Source of the DNA: an uncultured Acinetobacter sp.
GTDB taxonomy: Bacteria > Cyanobacteriota > Vampirovibrionia > Gastranaerophilales > Gastranaerophilaceae
DNA length: 24,293 nucleotides
Direction of reading: 5' to 3'
NCBI GenBank assembly: GCA_946623365.1
Contig: CAMORE010000013.1
Coordinates: forward strand, 1 to 24,293
Of this stretch, positions 8,818-16,844 are shown one piece after another. The notes below the pieces were generated by a model. That model saw only the letters and a program-made list of their open reading frames with translations. It made no database searches and was not told where the DNA came from. Every line of letters begins with the position of its first letter. The first letter of the stretch is position 1. The translations under genes were made by a program, and so were the position numbers.

Positions 8818-9797
8818 TGGAATTTGTAAAATATATTACAAGAAGAATTCTGCAAGTAATTCCGCTTTTGATATTAGTATCAATGATTAGTTTTTTTATA
8901 ATACGTTTAGCGCCTATTGATCCGCTGGCTGAATTAAGACTGAATCCTTCTATTTCAGAAGAAACATTGCAAAAAGAAATAAAAAGACTGAATTTAGATA
9001 AACCGATTTATGTTCAATATCTGTCTTGGGCGAAATCTTTTATAAGGGGGGATTTAGGTTATACTACATCGGGCGAAAAAGTTTCAGTAAAATTAAAAGA
9101 ACGTATCCCAAATACTTTATTACTTACATCAATTGTAATATTTTTAACTTGGCTCGTTGGAATTCCGTTGGGAATTTTTGCAGCAATTAAGAAAGAAACT
9201 ATGTATGATAGAATTCTAACAGTGTTGTCAAGTATAGGGATGGCAATACCGTCATTTTTCTTTGCAATACTAATGCTTATGTTTGCAGTTAAGACGGGCT
9301 TGTTTCCTGTAGGCGGACTTACAAGCTATAACTTTAATGAATTAAGCCTATCAGGTAAAATTATTGATATTGCAAAACATTTAATTCTTCCTGTAACGGT
9401 TTTATTCGGAATATCTCTGGCGGGATTACAGCGTCAGATGAGAGCAAATATGCTTGAAGTTCTGGATAGTGATTATGTGAAATTTGCAAGAGCAAAAGGG
9501 CTAAGTGAATTCAAAGTTATAACAAAACACGCACTAAGAAATGCTCTAAATCCAATGATAACACTTCTTGGTTTTGAGTTTGCAGGATTACTGAGCGGTG
9601 CTGCATTAACAGAATATGTGTTTCAGTATCCGGGGTTAGGAAGATTAATTCTGGAAGCTGTCATGAAATCTGACATAAATCTTGTCATGGCATCCCTAAT
9701 GATGGGAACATTAATGCTAATTCTGGGTAATCTAATTGCGGATATCCTTCTTATGGTTACAGACCCGAGGACAAGAAATCCTCAAAAGGGGGTGTAA
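8817..9797 (+). CDS. Peptide ABC transporter permease, DppB/OppB family
   Basis: One of the two membrane subunits of the importer. At 326 residues with about six transmembrane helices it has the usual DppB length. The N-terminal block PIDPLAELR and following LNLDKPIYVQYLSW are typical of the family. The cytoplasmic EAA loop that docks the ATPase reads YVKFARAKGLSEFKVITKHALRN in two overlapping parts near 220-242. The C-terminus ends in DPRTR, as in DppB proteins. GGAGGG in the end of the binding-protein gene acts as ribosome-binding site. Together with the next gene it should form the heterodimeric channel. Confidence 0.93.
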   Translation: MEFVKYITRRILQVIPLLILVSMISFFIIRLAPIDPLAELRLNPSISEETLQKEIKRLNLDKPIYVQYLSWAKSFIRGDLGYTTSGEKVSVKLKERIPNTLLLTSIVIFLTWLVGIPLGIFAAIKKETMYDRILTVLSSIGMAIPSFFFAILMLMFAVKTGLFPVGGLTSYNFNELSLSGKIIDIAKHLILPVTVLFGISLAGLQRQMRANMLEVLDSDYVKFARAKGLSEFKVITKHALRNALNPMITLLGFEFAGLLSGAALTEYVFQYPGLGRLILEAVMKSDINLVMASLMMGTLMLILGNLIADILLMVTDPRTRNPQKGV

Positions 9798-9798
9798 A

Positions 9799-10863
9799 GT
9801 GGAATTTGTAAAAAAAATATTGAATGATAAGTTCGCTCGAATTGCATTTTGGATGCTGCTTATTTTATATTTTATTATTCTTTTTGCAGATTTTATTGCG
9901 CCTTACAGCAGCTTTTATTCCAATAGAGAGATTGCATATGTCCCTCCGTCTACAGTATATACAATTGATGAAAATGGCAGATTCTCAAAACCTTATACAT
10001 ACAATTATGTTCGTAAATATGACCCTGAGTTAATGCAAACGGTATTTAAGCAAGACAGAACAAGAAAATATTATATAAAATTATTCCCAAAAGCAGAGAA
10101 ACATAAGCTATTAGGGTTGATACCCACTCACAGACACTTATTCGGAGTGGAAAGAGGCGGAGAATTACATCTTTTAGGAACTGATATTAACGGAAGAGAT
10201 GTTTTTTCACGACTGTTATTTGGCGGTAGAATCTCTATGACAGTAGGATTTTTAGCGCTGCTTATTGTATTCCCTATCGGTTTATTATATGGAGGGATAT
10301 CAGGATATGCAGGCGGGATAATTGATACCTTAATGATGAGATTTGCAGAGGCTGTAATGGCTATTCCAAGTTTTTATCTTTTGATTATTTTGGCTGCAAT
10401 TCTGCCGTCCGGCATGACAAGTATACAACGTTTTGCATTAATTGTTGTTATACTTGCGTTAATCGGTTGGGCAGGTTTTGCCAGAGTTGTAAGGGGCATG
10501 GTGCTTTCAATAAAAGAGGAAGACTTTGTCCAAGCAGAAAAAGTTATGGGCGCTTCTAAACTAAGAATAATAATAAAACATATACTTCCACAAACAACAA
10601 GTTACGTAATTATAGCTATGACTTTAAGCGTGCCGTCTTATATTTTAGCTGAATCAGGTCTGAGTTTTCTCGGTCTGGGCATCCAACAGCCGGATGCAAG
10701 CTGGGGAAATATGTTAAAAGAAGCTCAGGAATTTACAAATATTCTCTATCGTCCTTGGCTTTTAACTCCGGGATTTTTAATTTTTATTGCAGTTCTTTCT
10801 TTCAATTTATTGGGAGATGTTGTCAGAGATATATTAGACCCAAAATCTCAGGTTAGAAAATAG
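9799..10863 (+). CDS. Peptide ABC transporter permease, DppC/OppC family
   Basis: Second membrane subunit of the importer, 354 residues. The GTG at 9799 is chosen: AAGGGGG (9786-9792) lies 6 nt upstream, the preceding gene stops at 9797, and the product begins VEFVK, like MEFVK of the sister permease. An ATG at 9736 is in frame but would overlap the upstream gene by 62 bp. The first helix (about 15-35) is followed by a long periplasmic segment (about 55-122) absent from E. coli DppC, then LGTDINGRDVFSRLLFGGR (126-144), the family signature. The EAA loop contains EKVMGASKLRIIIKHILPQ. No DppD or DppF ATPase follows; the next gene is convergent after 5 bp. The ATPases must be encoded elsewhere. 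Confidence 0.92.
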   Translation: MEFVKKILNDKFARIAFWMLLILYFIILFADFIAPYSSFYSNREIAYVPPSTVYTIDENGRFSKPYTYNYVRKYDPELMQTVFKQDRTRKYYIKLFPKAEKHKLLGLIPTHRHLFGVERGGELHLLGTDINGRDVFSRLLFGGRISMTVGFLALLIVFPIGLLYGGISGYAGGIIDTLMMRFAEAVMAIPSFYLLIILAAILPSGMTSIQRFALIVVILALIGWAGFARVVRGMVLSIKEEDFVQAEKVMGASKLRIIIKHILPQTTSYVIIAMTLSVPSYILAESGLSFLGLGIQQPDASWGNMLKEAQEFTNILYRPWLLTPGFLIFIAVLSFNLLGDVVRDILDPKSQVRK

Positions 10864-10868
10864 TTTGG

Positions 10869-11603
10869 TTAAGGTGTGTTATTTATTAATACGTACATCG
10901 GATTATATGTTAAAGTCGGATGATTAGCGCAAATAGCATTGTATTCTTTTTCAAAATTAATTAAGTCTTGTTTTGTCCATACTTCTTCAGACAGAGCATT
11001 AACTCCTGTTTTTTGAATATGTTTTAAAACGTCTTTTGGTGATTTAAAAGACATTATTCTTATTTCTTCTTGTATTTGAATATTGTAGTCTGAAAATTTA
11101 TTTGTCATTTCATTTTTTGTATAATATTTTAACGTTTTTCCTAATATATAATAAATCTCTCTGAAATTTTCTTTTCCAAATATAGAAAACAGAAGTATTC
11201 CCCTAAAGTTAAGCCTGTTTATTAGTTCTGTTAAGAATTCAGATAGGTTTTCTATCCATTGAAAAGCGGCATTAGAAATTATTAAATCGTATTTTTTATT
11301 ATCGGTTTTAATGAACTCTTCAATATCTTCACAAACAAATTTTATATTATGGTCAATATCAGATATATATTCAAGACAATCAGGTACAATATCTATTGCC
11401 GTATAATCTTTGTAATTGATATTTTTGTTCAGTAATTTTGTAAGAAAACCTGTTCCGCATCCAATCTCTAAAACAGAAGAATAAGGATTATTAGGTAATA
11501 TCTCTGTTAACTTTTCCGCCATTTGTTTTTGAATAGAAGCATTATTATTATATGAATTCAGTTTTTTCTTGAAGCGTTGTTTTATTAAGTTTTTATCTAT
11601 CAT
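10869..11603 (-). CDS. bioC: Malonyl-ACP O-methyltransferase
   Basis: BioC uses S-adenosylmethionine to methylate the free carboxyl of malonyl-ACP, disguising it so that fatty acid synthesis can extend it to pimeloyl-ACP methyl ester. The 244-residue protein has the class I methyltransferase motif VLEIGCGTGFLT (44-55), then an acidic TAIDIV strand and SNAAFQWIENL, the post-motif sequence characteristic of BioC. The N-terminal IKQRFKKKLNSYNNNA resembles the BioC opening 'FsraA..Yd..A'. Its ATG overlaps the bioG stop by 4 nt (ATGA), with GGAG 9 nt upstream inside bioG, so translation is likely coupled. The esterase partner next door strongly supports BioC over a generic methyltransferase. Confidence 0.92.
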   Translation of the reverse strand: MIDKNLIKQRFKKKLNSYNNNASIQKQMAEKLTEILPNNPYSSVLEIGCGTGFLTKLLNKNINYKDYTAIDIVPDCLEYISDIDHNIKFVCEDIEEFIKTDNKKYDLIISNAAFQWIENLSEFLTELINRLNFRGILLFSIFGKENFREIYYILGKTLKYYTKNEMTNKFSDYNIQIQEEIRIMSFKSPKDVLKHIQKTGVNALSEEVWTKQDLINFEKEYNAICANHPTLTYNPMYVLINNTP

Positions 11604-12208
11604 AAAAGTTCACTCCAATTTGTAAACTGATAAAACGGACAGTGACCTGCATTTATATTAGCTTTTAAATTCCAGAAAGCTTCCTGATTTTTTGTAGGAA
11701 TAATTTTGTCTTCCGAAGAAATTATAATTCTGTCATAGTTAAAATCTAAGTTCGCATTATAATTTAGAAGTGCATTAAGTTCTGACTGTTGATTTTCGAA
11801 GGTGCGATTAACTGACGGAATTGGTGTATTATCGTTAAACATGTTATGAATAAATCTGTCTGCACCTTTAGGAGAAAAACCTTTAATTGTTAAATTATAT
11901 ATTCGTTTCGGGATACCAAAGTCATCATCTATCGGTTTTAGCGTCCCGTTAACAGCAGTTTTGCTTTGATATTGCATGTTAAAAACAGAAGCGGTCATTA
12001 CCCCCATAGACCATGCTACCAGATATTTTTCAGAATATTCGGATGTCATGGTTTCTAAATCAATGTACGGGTTATTATAGTCATATATCATTAGGACGTC
12101 AAAATTTCTTGGATTCAGATGCTTAACAACGGATTCGTCCATACCCCACCCATTGAAGAAAACAATCAATTTTGAGTTATTTTTTTTATTTAGCCATTTA
12201 TACTTCAT
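11600..12208 (-). CDS. bioG: Pimeloyl-ACP methyl ester esterase, BioG type (DUF452)
   Basis: BioG removes the methyl group from pimeloyl-ACP methyl ester, ending chain extension and releasing pimeloyl-ACP for BioF. The 202-residue alpha/beta hydrolase starts with VFFNGWGMDESVV (16-28), the typical DUF452 opening. The nucleophile is Ser67 in AWSMG (65-69); the probable triad partners are Asp167 (SSEDKIIP) and His189 (AGHCPF). BioG replaces BioH in organisms where bioC lies next to it. It is first in a two-gene operon with bioC. There is no Shine-Dalgarno; a TAAAAT hexamer ends 6 nt before the ATG, suggesting a leaderless transcript. Confidence 0.92.
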   Translation of the reverse strand: MKYKWLNKKNNSKLIVFFNGWGMDESVVKHLNPRNFDVLMIYDYNNPYIDLETMTSEYSEKYLVAWSMGVMTASVFNMQYQSKTAVNGTLKPIDDDFGIPKRIYNLTIKGFSPKGADRFIHNMFNDNTPIPSVNRTFENQQSELNALLNYNANLDFNYDRIIISSEDKIIPTKNQEAFWNLKANINAGHCPFYQFTNWSELL

Positions 12209-12214
12209 ATAAAA

Positions 12215-12220
12215 ATTTTA
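12215..12220 (-). promoter_or_regulatory. Predicted -10 of a leaderless bioG promoter
   Basis: TAAAAT (5 of 6 matches to TATAAT, minus strand) is followed by exactly 6 nt and then the bioG ATG. With standard geometry the transcript would start at the A of the ATG. No convincing -35 or TGN element accompanies it. The absence of any Shine-Dalgarno upstream of bioG supports the reading. Confidence 0.4.
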
Positions 12221-12281
12221 CATCAAAATAAACGTAATTACTTTTATGATAATAACTTAGTCAGCAGTTCTTATTAATAAA

Positions 12282-12310
12282 TTGACTCATATAAGTTTTC
12301 TTACTAAAAT
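12282..12310 (+). promoter_or_regulatory. Predicted promoter of leaderless trkA mRNA
   Basis: TTGACT (12282-12287), a 17-bp spacer and TAAAAT (12305-12310) each match consensus at 5 of 6 positions. The -10 hexamer is followed by exactly 6 nt and then the trkA ATG at 12317, which puts the expected +1 on the start codon itself. No Shine-Dalgarno is present. The divergent bioG gene has the same arrangement in this 108-bp gap. Confidence 0.6.
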
Positions 12311-12316
12311 TAACTT

Positions 12317-13663
12317 ATGAAAATAATAATATTTGGTGCAAATGAAATCGGCTTTATGATAGCCGCTGAGTTTTATACAGATAATGATATAACTGTAATT
12401 GACGAAGAAAGAAATAAGATTGATTCTTTTAATAAATTGGATGTAGGATTTATTTCGGGTAATGCGTCCAGTATAGATGTGTTAAAACAAGCTGATATTA
12501 AAAATACAGATGTTTTTATTGCTTGTACTGATTCTGATGAATTAAATATAGTTTCTTGTCTGACGGTAAAAAGATTAAGTAAAGCAAAAACATTATGCTT
12601 TGTAAGAAAAGAAGAATACAAATCATCATTGGGAATTGCAAAGGATGCGGATTATAACAGTGATTTTTACATAGATAACGTTATTTGGCCGGAAGAGTTA
12701 TTAACGCAGGAAATATTCAGAATAATAACAGTTGCAAAAGCTTTGGACGTAGAAAATTTTGCAGATGACAGGGCAAGACTGCTTGAGTATAAAATTCCAA
12801 AATACTCTCCGATTGTAAATACACAGGTAAAACACTGTGAGTTCCCTAAAGATACATTAATTGTCGGAATAACAAGAGAAGGTGAATTATTTATTCCAAA
12901 TGGAGAAACAACTTTGCTTGAGGAAGATAAAGTTATTTTTATGGGACTTTCACATTCACTCAACATTCTTGCCGGTAAATTTTTCCATGAAAAAGAATTT
13001 GTTCAATACGTAACAATTATTGGTGGTGGGAATGTCGGATTAAAACTTGCAAAAACACTGGAAAATCTGAACTTGAAGCTAAAAATTATTGAACGAGATG
13101 AGGATAGATGTAATTATTTATCGGAAGAACTTAATAACGCTCTTATAATAAATGGGGATGGAACAGACTTAGAACTCTTAAATGAAGAAGATATTGCAGC
13201 GTCAGATGTTATTGTCAGCGTGACAAATAATGATGAAAAGAATCTTTTATGCTCTCTTTTGTTAAAACATTTAGGAGCCAAAAAAGTTATATCAAGAGTT
13301 TCAAAAGATACAAATATTATGCTTTTTGAGCAGGTGGGCATTGATATAGCTATATCTTCAAAAACTGCTTCTATTAATGAAATTAAAAACAGTATAAGAG
13401 ATACAAATATAGGTATTTTAGCGACGGTTGAACAAGGTCAGGGAGAAGTCTTAAATATTGAATTACCTTCTGATTTTGAGACAAAGAGGCTTATGGACAT
13501 AAAGCTCCCTGCCAAAGCAATTATAGGAGTTATTCAGCGTAAAAACAGAATTATTATTCCTAACGGTGCAACTGAGATTAGGAGTGAAGATAATGTTATA
13601 ATATTCACAACAAGTTCAAACGCTCCGATATTAAAAAGATTTTTTGAGGGTGTAAAGGGATAG
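12317..13663 (+). CDS. trkA: Trk potassium uptake regulatory subunit
   Basis: TrkA is the cytoplasmic nucleotide-binding ring that gates the TrkH K+ channel. The 448-residue protein has the full two-fold layout: RCK-N Rossmann domain, RCK-C, second RCK-N, second RCK-C, as in E. coli TrkA (458 aa). The second Rossmann domain has a canonical VTIIGGGNVG (about 231-240) with an acidic strand end (IIERDEDRC). The first reads GANEIG (7-12), with Asn where most family members have Gly (GAGxxG), which may alter nucleotide binding at that site. Each RCK-C ends in a pattern like EEDKVIFMG and SEDNVIIFT. The partner trkH follows after 31 bp. The start lacks a Shine-Dalgarno; see the promoter entry. Confidence 0.95.
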   Translation: MKIIIFGANEIGFMIAAEFYTDNDITVIDEERNKIDSFNKLDVGFISGNASSIDVLKQADIKNTDVFIACTDSDELNIVSCLTVKRLSKAKTLCFVRKEEYKSSLGIAKDADYNSDFYIDNVIWPEELLTQEIFRIITVAKALDVENFADDRARLLEYKIPKYSPIVNTQVKHCEFPKDTLIVGITREGELFIPNGETTLLEEDKVIFMGLSHSLNILAGKFFHEKEFVQYVTIIGGGNVGLKLAKTLENLNLKLKIIERDEDRCNYLSEELNNALIINGDGTDLELLNEEDIAASDVIVSVTNNDEKNLLCSLLLKHLGAKKVISRVSKDTNIMLFEQVGIDIAISSKTASINEIKNSIRDTNIGILATVEQGQGEVLNIELPSDFETKRLMDIKLPAKAIIGVIQRKNRIIIPNGATEIRSEDNVIIFTTSSNAPILKRFFEGVKG

Positions 13664-13694
13664 CTTACAAAATTATTAATCAAAAGAGTTAAAA

Positions 13695-15158
13695 ATGAGA
13701 TTAACGTATTTAGCATATACATTCAGTTTAGTTATGAAGTACTTTAGTATAGTACTTCTATTCCCGATAGTTATTGCAATTTGGTATAGTGAATTTCATT
13801 CAGTACATCCATTTCTGATATCTGCAATTTCTTCTATATTAGTTGCTAGTATTATAAAGAGAATCGTTCCTCGCGCGGATCAAATAAAAACGATAAACGA
13901 TATAAAAAAATCGGAAGGTTTAACTGTTGTTACTTTTTCATGGATTTTTGCAGGAATCTTTGCTGCAATTCCTTATTTGTTTTATGGAATAACACCAATT
14001 AATTCTTTTTTTGAAGCGGTATCCGGTATTACAACAACAGGTGCTACAGCTTTTACAACATTTAATTATCCCCACGCACTTTTGTTTTGGCGCTCATTTA
14101 CTCAATGGCTCGGCGGTATGGGGATTATAGTATTATTTATTGCCGTACTTCCACAATTTGCTGTAGCAGGAAGACAGTTGTTTTTTGCTGAAGCCCCAGG
14201 ACCTACGGAAGAAAAATTTACACCGAGAATAAAAAGTACAGCTGCTGCATTATGGAAAATATATGCAGGGTTGACTCTTTTAGAATTTATATTGCTAAAA
14301 TATTTCGGAATGAGTGGCTTTAATGCATTATGTCATTCTCTTTCATCACTGTCTGGCGGTGGATTTTCCCCCAACCATACAAGTTTAATAGGCTGTTCTT
14401 CTAAAATTCTTTGGACTGTAACATTCTTTATGTTTTTTGCAGGTGCAAATTTTAATTTGCAGCATAAAGCTTGGACAAAACTCAATCCTATGTTATTATT
14501 CAAAAATGAAGAGTTTAAAACCTATTTTGGTGCTGTTTTTGTGATAGCAATATTTTTATCGTTTTCTCTTTATTCTAATATGCATTATACATTCAGTGAA
14601 AGTTTAACTCATTCTTTTTTCAATGTCTCATCATTGGTTTCATCATCAGGTTTTTGCAGTGATAATTATGCTGCGTGGGATTATACAAGTAAGATATTGC
14701 TTTTTGCAATAATGCTCTTTGGAAGCTGTGCGAGTTCTGCGGGTGGCGGCTTAAAGGTAACAAGATGGCTTCTGATATTTAAAATTATGAAGTCCGAAAT
14801 GATGAAGATTCTTCATCCAAAAGCTGTCTATAATATTAAAATAGGTAATTATACAGTTCCAAAAGAAATTCTGTATCAAACCTTAATGTTTGTTTCATTT
14901 TATTTTGCATTTATTGTATTATCAGCATTTCTAATTGCAATTATAGAAAAAGATACAGTAATTGCGGTCATAGGTTCGGTTGCAGCAGTAGGGAATATAG
15001 GGCCCGGGTTTGGACACGTAATCGGGCCATTAGGAAGTTTCGCAGACTTACATTCTATAACTAAGATTATATTAATAATCGATATGTTAGCAGGTCGTCT
15101 GGAATTGATTCCATTTTTAGTTTTATTCCAAAAAGATTTATGGATATTCAGAAAATAA
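13695..15158 (+). CDS. trkH: Trk potassium uptake channel/transporter subunit
   Basis: TrkH is the membrane subunit carrying K+ inward. The 487-residue protein has the four-fold membrane-pore-membrane layout of the SKT superfamily. The four pore loops with their filter glycines are visible: ITTTGATAF, LSGGGFSPN, VSSSGFCSD and VGNIGPGFG. The C-terminal LAGRLELIPFLVLF is a TrkH hallmark. A weak Shine-Dalgarno (AAGAG at 13684-13688) precedes the ATG, consistent with cotranscription from the trkA promoter. Size matches E. coli TrkH (483 aa). Confidence 0.95.
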   Translation: MRLTYLAYTFSLVMKYFSIVLLFPIVIAIWYSEFHSVHPFLISAISSILVASIIKRIVPRADQIKTINDIKKSEGLTVVTFSWIFAGIFAAIPYLFYGITPINSFFEAVSGITTTGATAFTTFNYPHALLFWRSFTQWLGGMGIIVLFIAVLPQFAVAGRQLFFAEAPGPTEEKFTPRIKSTAAALWKIYAGLTLLEFILLKYFGMSGFNALCHSLSSLSGGGFSPNHTSLIGCSSKILWTVTFFMFFAGANFNLQHKAWTKLNPMLLFKNEEFKTYFGAVFVIAIFLSFSLYSNMHYTFSESLTHSFFNVSSLVSSSGFCSDNYAAWDYTSKILLFAIMLFGSCASSAGGGLKVTRWLLIFKIMKSEMMKILHPKAVYNIKIGNYTVPKEILYQTLMFVSFYFAFIVLSAFLIAIIEKDTVIAVIGSVAAVGNIGPGFGHVIGPLGSFADLHSITKIILIIDMLAGRLELIPFLVLFQKDLWIFRK

Positions 15159-15167
15159 AAATTTAGC

Positions 15168-15196
15168 TTTACCTCAACCTCCATTTTTGGTATATT
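15168..15196 (+). promoter_or_regulatory. Predicted promoter of a leaderless transcript for the activator ATPase
   Basis: TTTACC (15168-15173), 17 bp, then TATATT (15191-15196) preceded by TGG (15188-15190), making an extended -10. Exactly 6 nt separate the hexamer from the ATG at 15203, so +1 would fall on the start codon. No Shine-Dalgarno is visible. The promoter sits in the 44-bp gap after trkH, so the gene need not depend on the trk operon. Confidence 0.5.
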
Positions 15197-15202
15197 GAGT
15201 AC

Positions 15203-15868
15203 ATGTCAATATATTTAGATGCCGGAACAACTTATTCAAAAGTAATATCTACCGATAAAGTCTTAGACAACAAGTTTTGTCTAAAGAACTTCGATGGAAA
15301 AAATTATTATATATTACCTTCAAAACTAATAAAAGAACAAAATATTATTCCTACCCGTTCGTGTGGTCATATGGTAAATGCTGATGAGAATGAAATAATT
15401 GCTTTGGCTAACGGAGCAAAAAAAATAGGAATAGATTCTGATGCTACCGTTTTAGATTTGGGAAGCAGAGACGCCAAATGGATAAATTTTAAAAACGGAA
15501 AATTCCATGATATGGATTGGAATACTTCTTGTGCAAGTTCGACCGGTGCAACAGTTGAAATGCTCTTAAAATTCTATGACGTAAAACCGGAAGATTTAAA
15601 ATTTAATAGAGATAAATTCGTTGTAACATGCGGAATATTTGGTATGGAAAAAATAATGGATTCTATTTCAGGCGGTATAGAACCTTCCGTTGCTATTTCA
15701 AAATTCATACATGGAATAGCGTATAATTCTTGGAAGTTTGCTCATCAACCTAATAAAATATATCTATCAGGCGGGTTCTGTGAAAATAATTGTTTTACGG
15801 AATCTTTAAAACAGTACTGTGATGTAGTTCTGCTTGGCAGATTTGTTCTTTGTGAGGGACTTATATAA
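15203..15868 (+). CDS. Orphan ATPase of the BadF/HgdC (2-hydroxyacyl-CoA dehydratase activator) family
   Basis: Activators of this family are homodimeric ASKHA-fold ATPases with one [4Fe-4S] cluster at the subunit interface; they inject an electron into a partner enzyme at the cost of ATP. The 221-residue protein shows the phosphate-1 loop LDAGTTYSKV (5-14), the phosphate-2 loop LDLGSRDAKW (84-93, compare DIGGQDSK), Cys110 in NTSCASSTGATVE (compare NDKCAAGTGRFLE), Cys143 in TCGIFG, and the adenosine motif LSGGFCENN (188-196). Both cluster-ligand cysteines of HgdC therefore appear retained. It is shorter than typical activators (about 260 aa), mainly in the first half. No dehydratase subunit is nearby, so the partner is unknown. 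It converges with the next gene at 3 bp. Confidence 0.75.
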   Translation: MSIYLDAGTTYSKVISTDKVLDNKFCLKNFDGKNYYILPSKLIKEQNIIPTRSCGHMVNADENEIIALANGAKKIGIDSDATVLDLGSRDAKWINFKNGKFHDMDWNTSCASSTGATVEMLLKFYDVKPEDLKFNRDKFVVTCGIFGMEKIMDSISGGIEPSVAISKFIHGIAYNSWKFAHQPNKIYLSGGFCENNCFTESLKQYCDVVLLGRFVLCEGLI

Positions 15869-15871
15869 TTT

Positions 15872-16213
15872 TTATTCATCTACATCATCTTTTTCATCAG
15901 GTAAATCAGGCTCTGCTACCTGCTTTGTCAGTTTTTCATTTAATTCTTGCAATGTTATGGATTTATCCATTTTTTTGAGTGCATTAAGTACCGCAATTTT
16001 ATAGTCTGCATCTGCTTTGTTTTTTGGATTATCAACGATATCTCCTATTCGTTGTCCTAAAAAACCCATTATAATAACAGCCGGAATCATTGTTACTGCT
16101 GTTGCACAAATAAAGTGCATATCAATAGTACCGATTTTTATCATATTTAATGCGCCAATGACAAGAATTGTCGATGCAATAAAAAAGTTTTTTATGTTAT
16201 TTGAATAGTGCAT
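15872..16213 (-). CDS. Small two-helix membrane protein downstream of flhA-pilZ, unknown
   Basis: Not recognised. The 113-residue product has two transmembrane helices in a hairpin (about 9-29 and 32-54), then a short GQRIGDIVDNPKNKAD segment and a soluble tail whose end is strongly acidic (about 97-113). AGGA lies 6 nt before the ATG. It begins 8 bp after the PilZ gene and is probably the last gene of the flhA operon, which hints at a flagellar or motility link. Nothing in the sequence proves that. Confidence 0.8.
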   Translation of the reverse strand: MHYSNNIKNFFIASTILVIGALNMIKIGTIDMHFICATAVTMIPAVIIMGFLGQRIGDIVDNPKNKADADYKIAVLNALKKMDKSITLQELNEKLTKQVAEPDLPDEKDDVDE

Positions 16214-16221
16214 TTAGTATC

Positions 16222-16815
16222 CTATTTTTTATTAATATTTTCCATATCTTTTTTCATGCAGAACTGAACAAGAGTCATTTTGTCAATGTTATTTAGGTGA
16301 GTAAATCGTCCCGATATAGTATAAATACCGTTATCTCCCTTTTCAATTCTGATAAGCTGGTATCTGCAATTTATAATTTGTTCATCACTTAACTTAATAC
16401 TTACGTGATACTCTTTTTCGATATCAATATTATCTTGAGTTCTTATCTTCATACCTCCGGCTGAGATATCAAGAGTTCTTACATTATGTGATACATTATC
16501 GCAAGTAAGTACCAAATCTTCCAAAAATTTAATACGTGTAAATTTACGACGCTGTAGAAATCTGTGTTTAACAGGGTTTGGTATTGTGATTATATTATTA
16601 TCTAAAGCTTCTACATATGATTCAAAATATAAATACCCGTTATCTGTTAATGAATAAAAATCACAAATATGGTTTACTATTAAACCGTCAGGCTTATATT
16701 GAAGCTTCATTCTAAATCCTTCCGGTGAAACTTCGATAACTTTTCCTTTATTTGTTTTTTTAAAGTCCTGCGGAACAATTGTTACCAGCTGATCTGTTTT
16801 TACAAGCTCTCTCAT
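16222..16815 (-). CDS. PilZ-domain c-di-GMP-binding protein, YcgR-like
   Basis: The 197-residue protein has two parts: an N-terminal beta-rich region (about 1-80) of the YcgR/DgrA type, and a C-terminal PilZ domain (about 85-190). The c-di-GMP motifs are intact: RKFTR (90-94, RxxxR) and DISAGG (116-121, DxSxxG). YcgR-type proteins slow or brake the flagellar motor, or alter its direction, when c-di-GMP rises. The position 29 bp after flhA, with AAGGA 6 nt before the ATG, supports a flagellar role. A role in other surface processes is possible. Confidence 0.9.
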   Translation of the reverse strand: MRELVKTDQLVTIVPQDFKKTNKGKVIEVSPEGFRMKLQYKPDGLIVNHICDFYSLTDNGYLYFESYVEALDNNIITIPNPVKHRFLQRRKFTRIKFLEDLVLTCDNVSHNVRTLDISAGGMKIRTQDNIDIEKEYHVSIKLSDEQIINCRYQLIRIEKGDNGIYTISGRFTHLNNIDKMTLVQFCMKKDMENINKK

Positions 16816-16844
16816 ATATAATCCTTTCTTATTGGTATCTAAAT

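Noticed and set aside
9736..9798. ATG at 9736 as start of the DppC-type permease
   Set aside because: It would overlap the upstream permease by 62 bp and adds a non-homologous leader; GTG 9799 has an excellent AAGGGGG 6 nt upstream.
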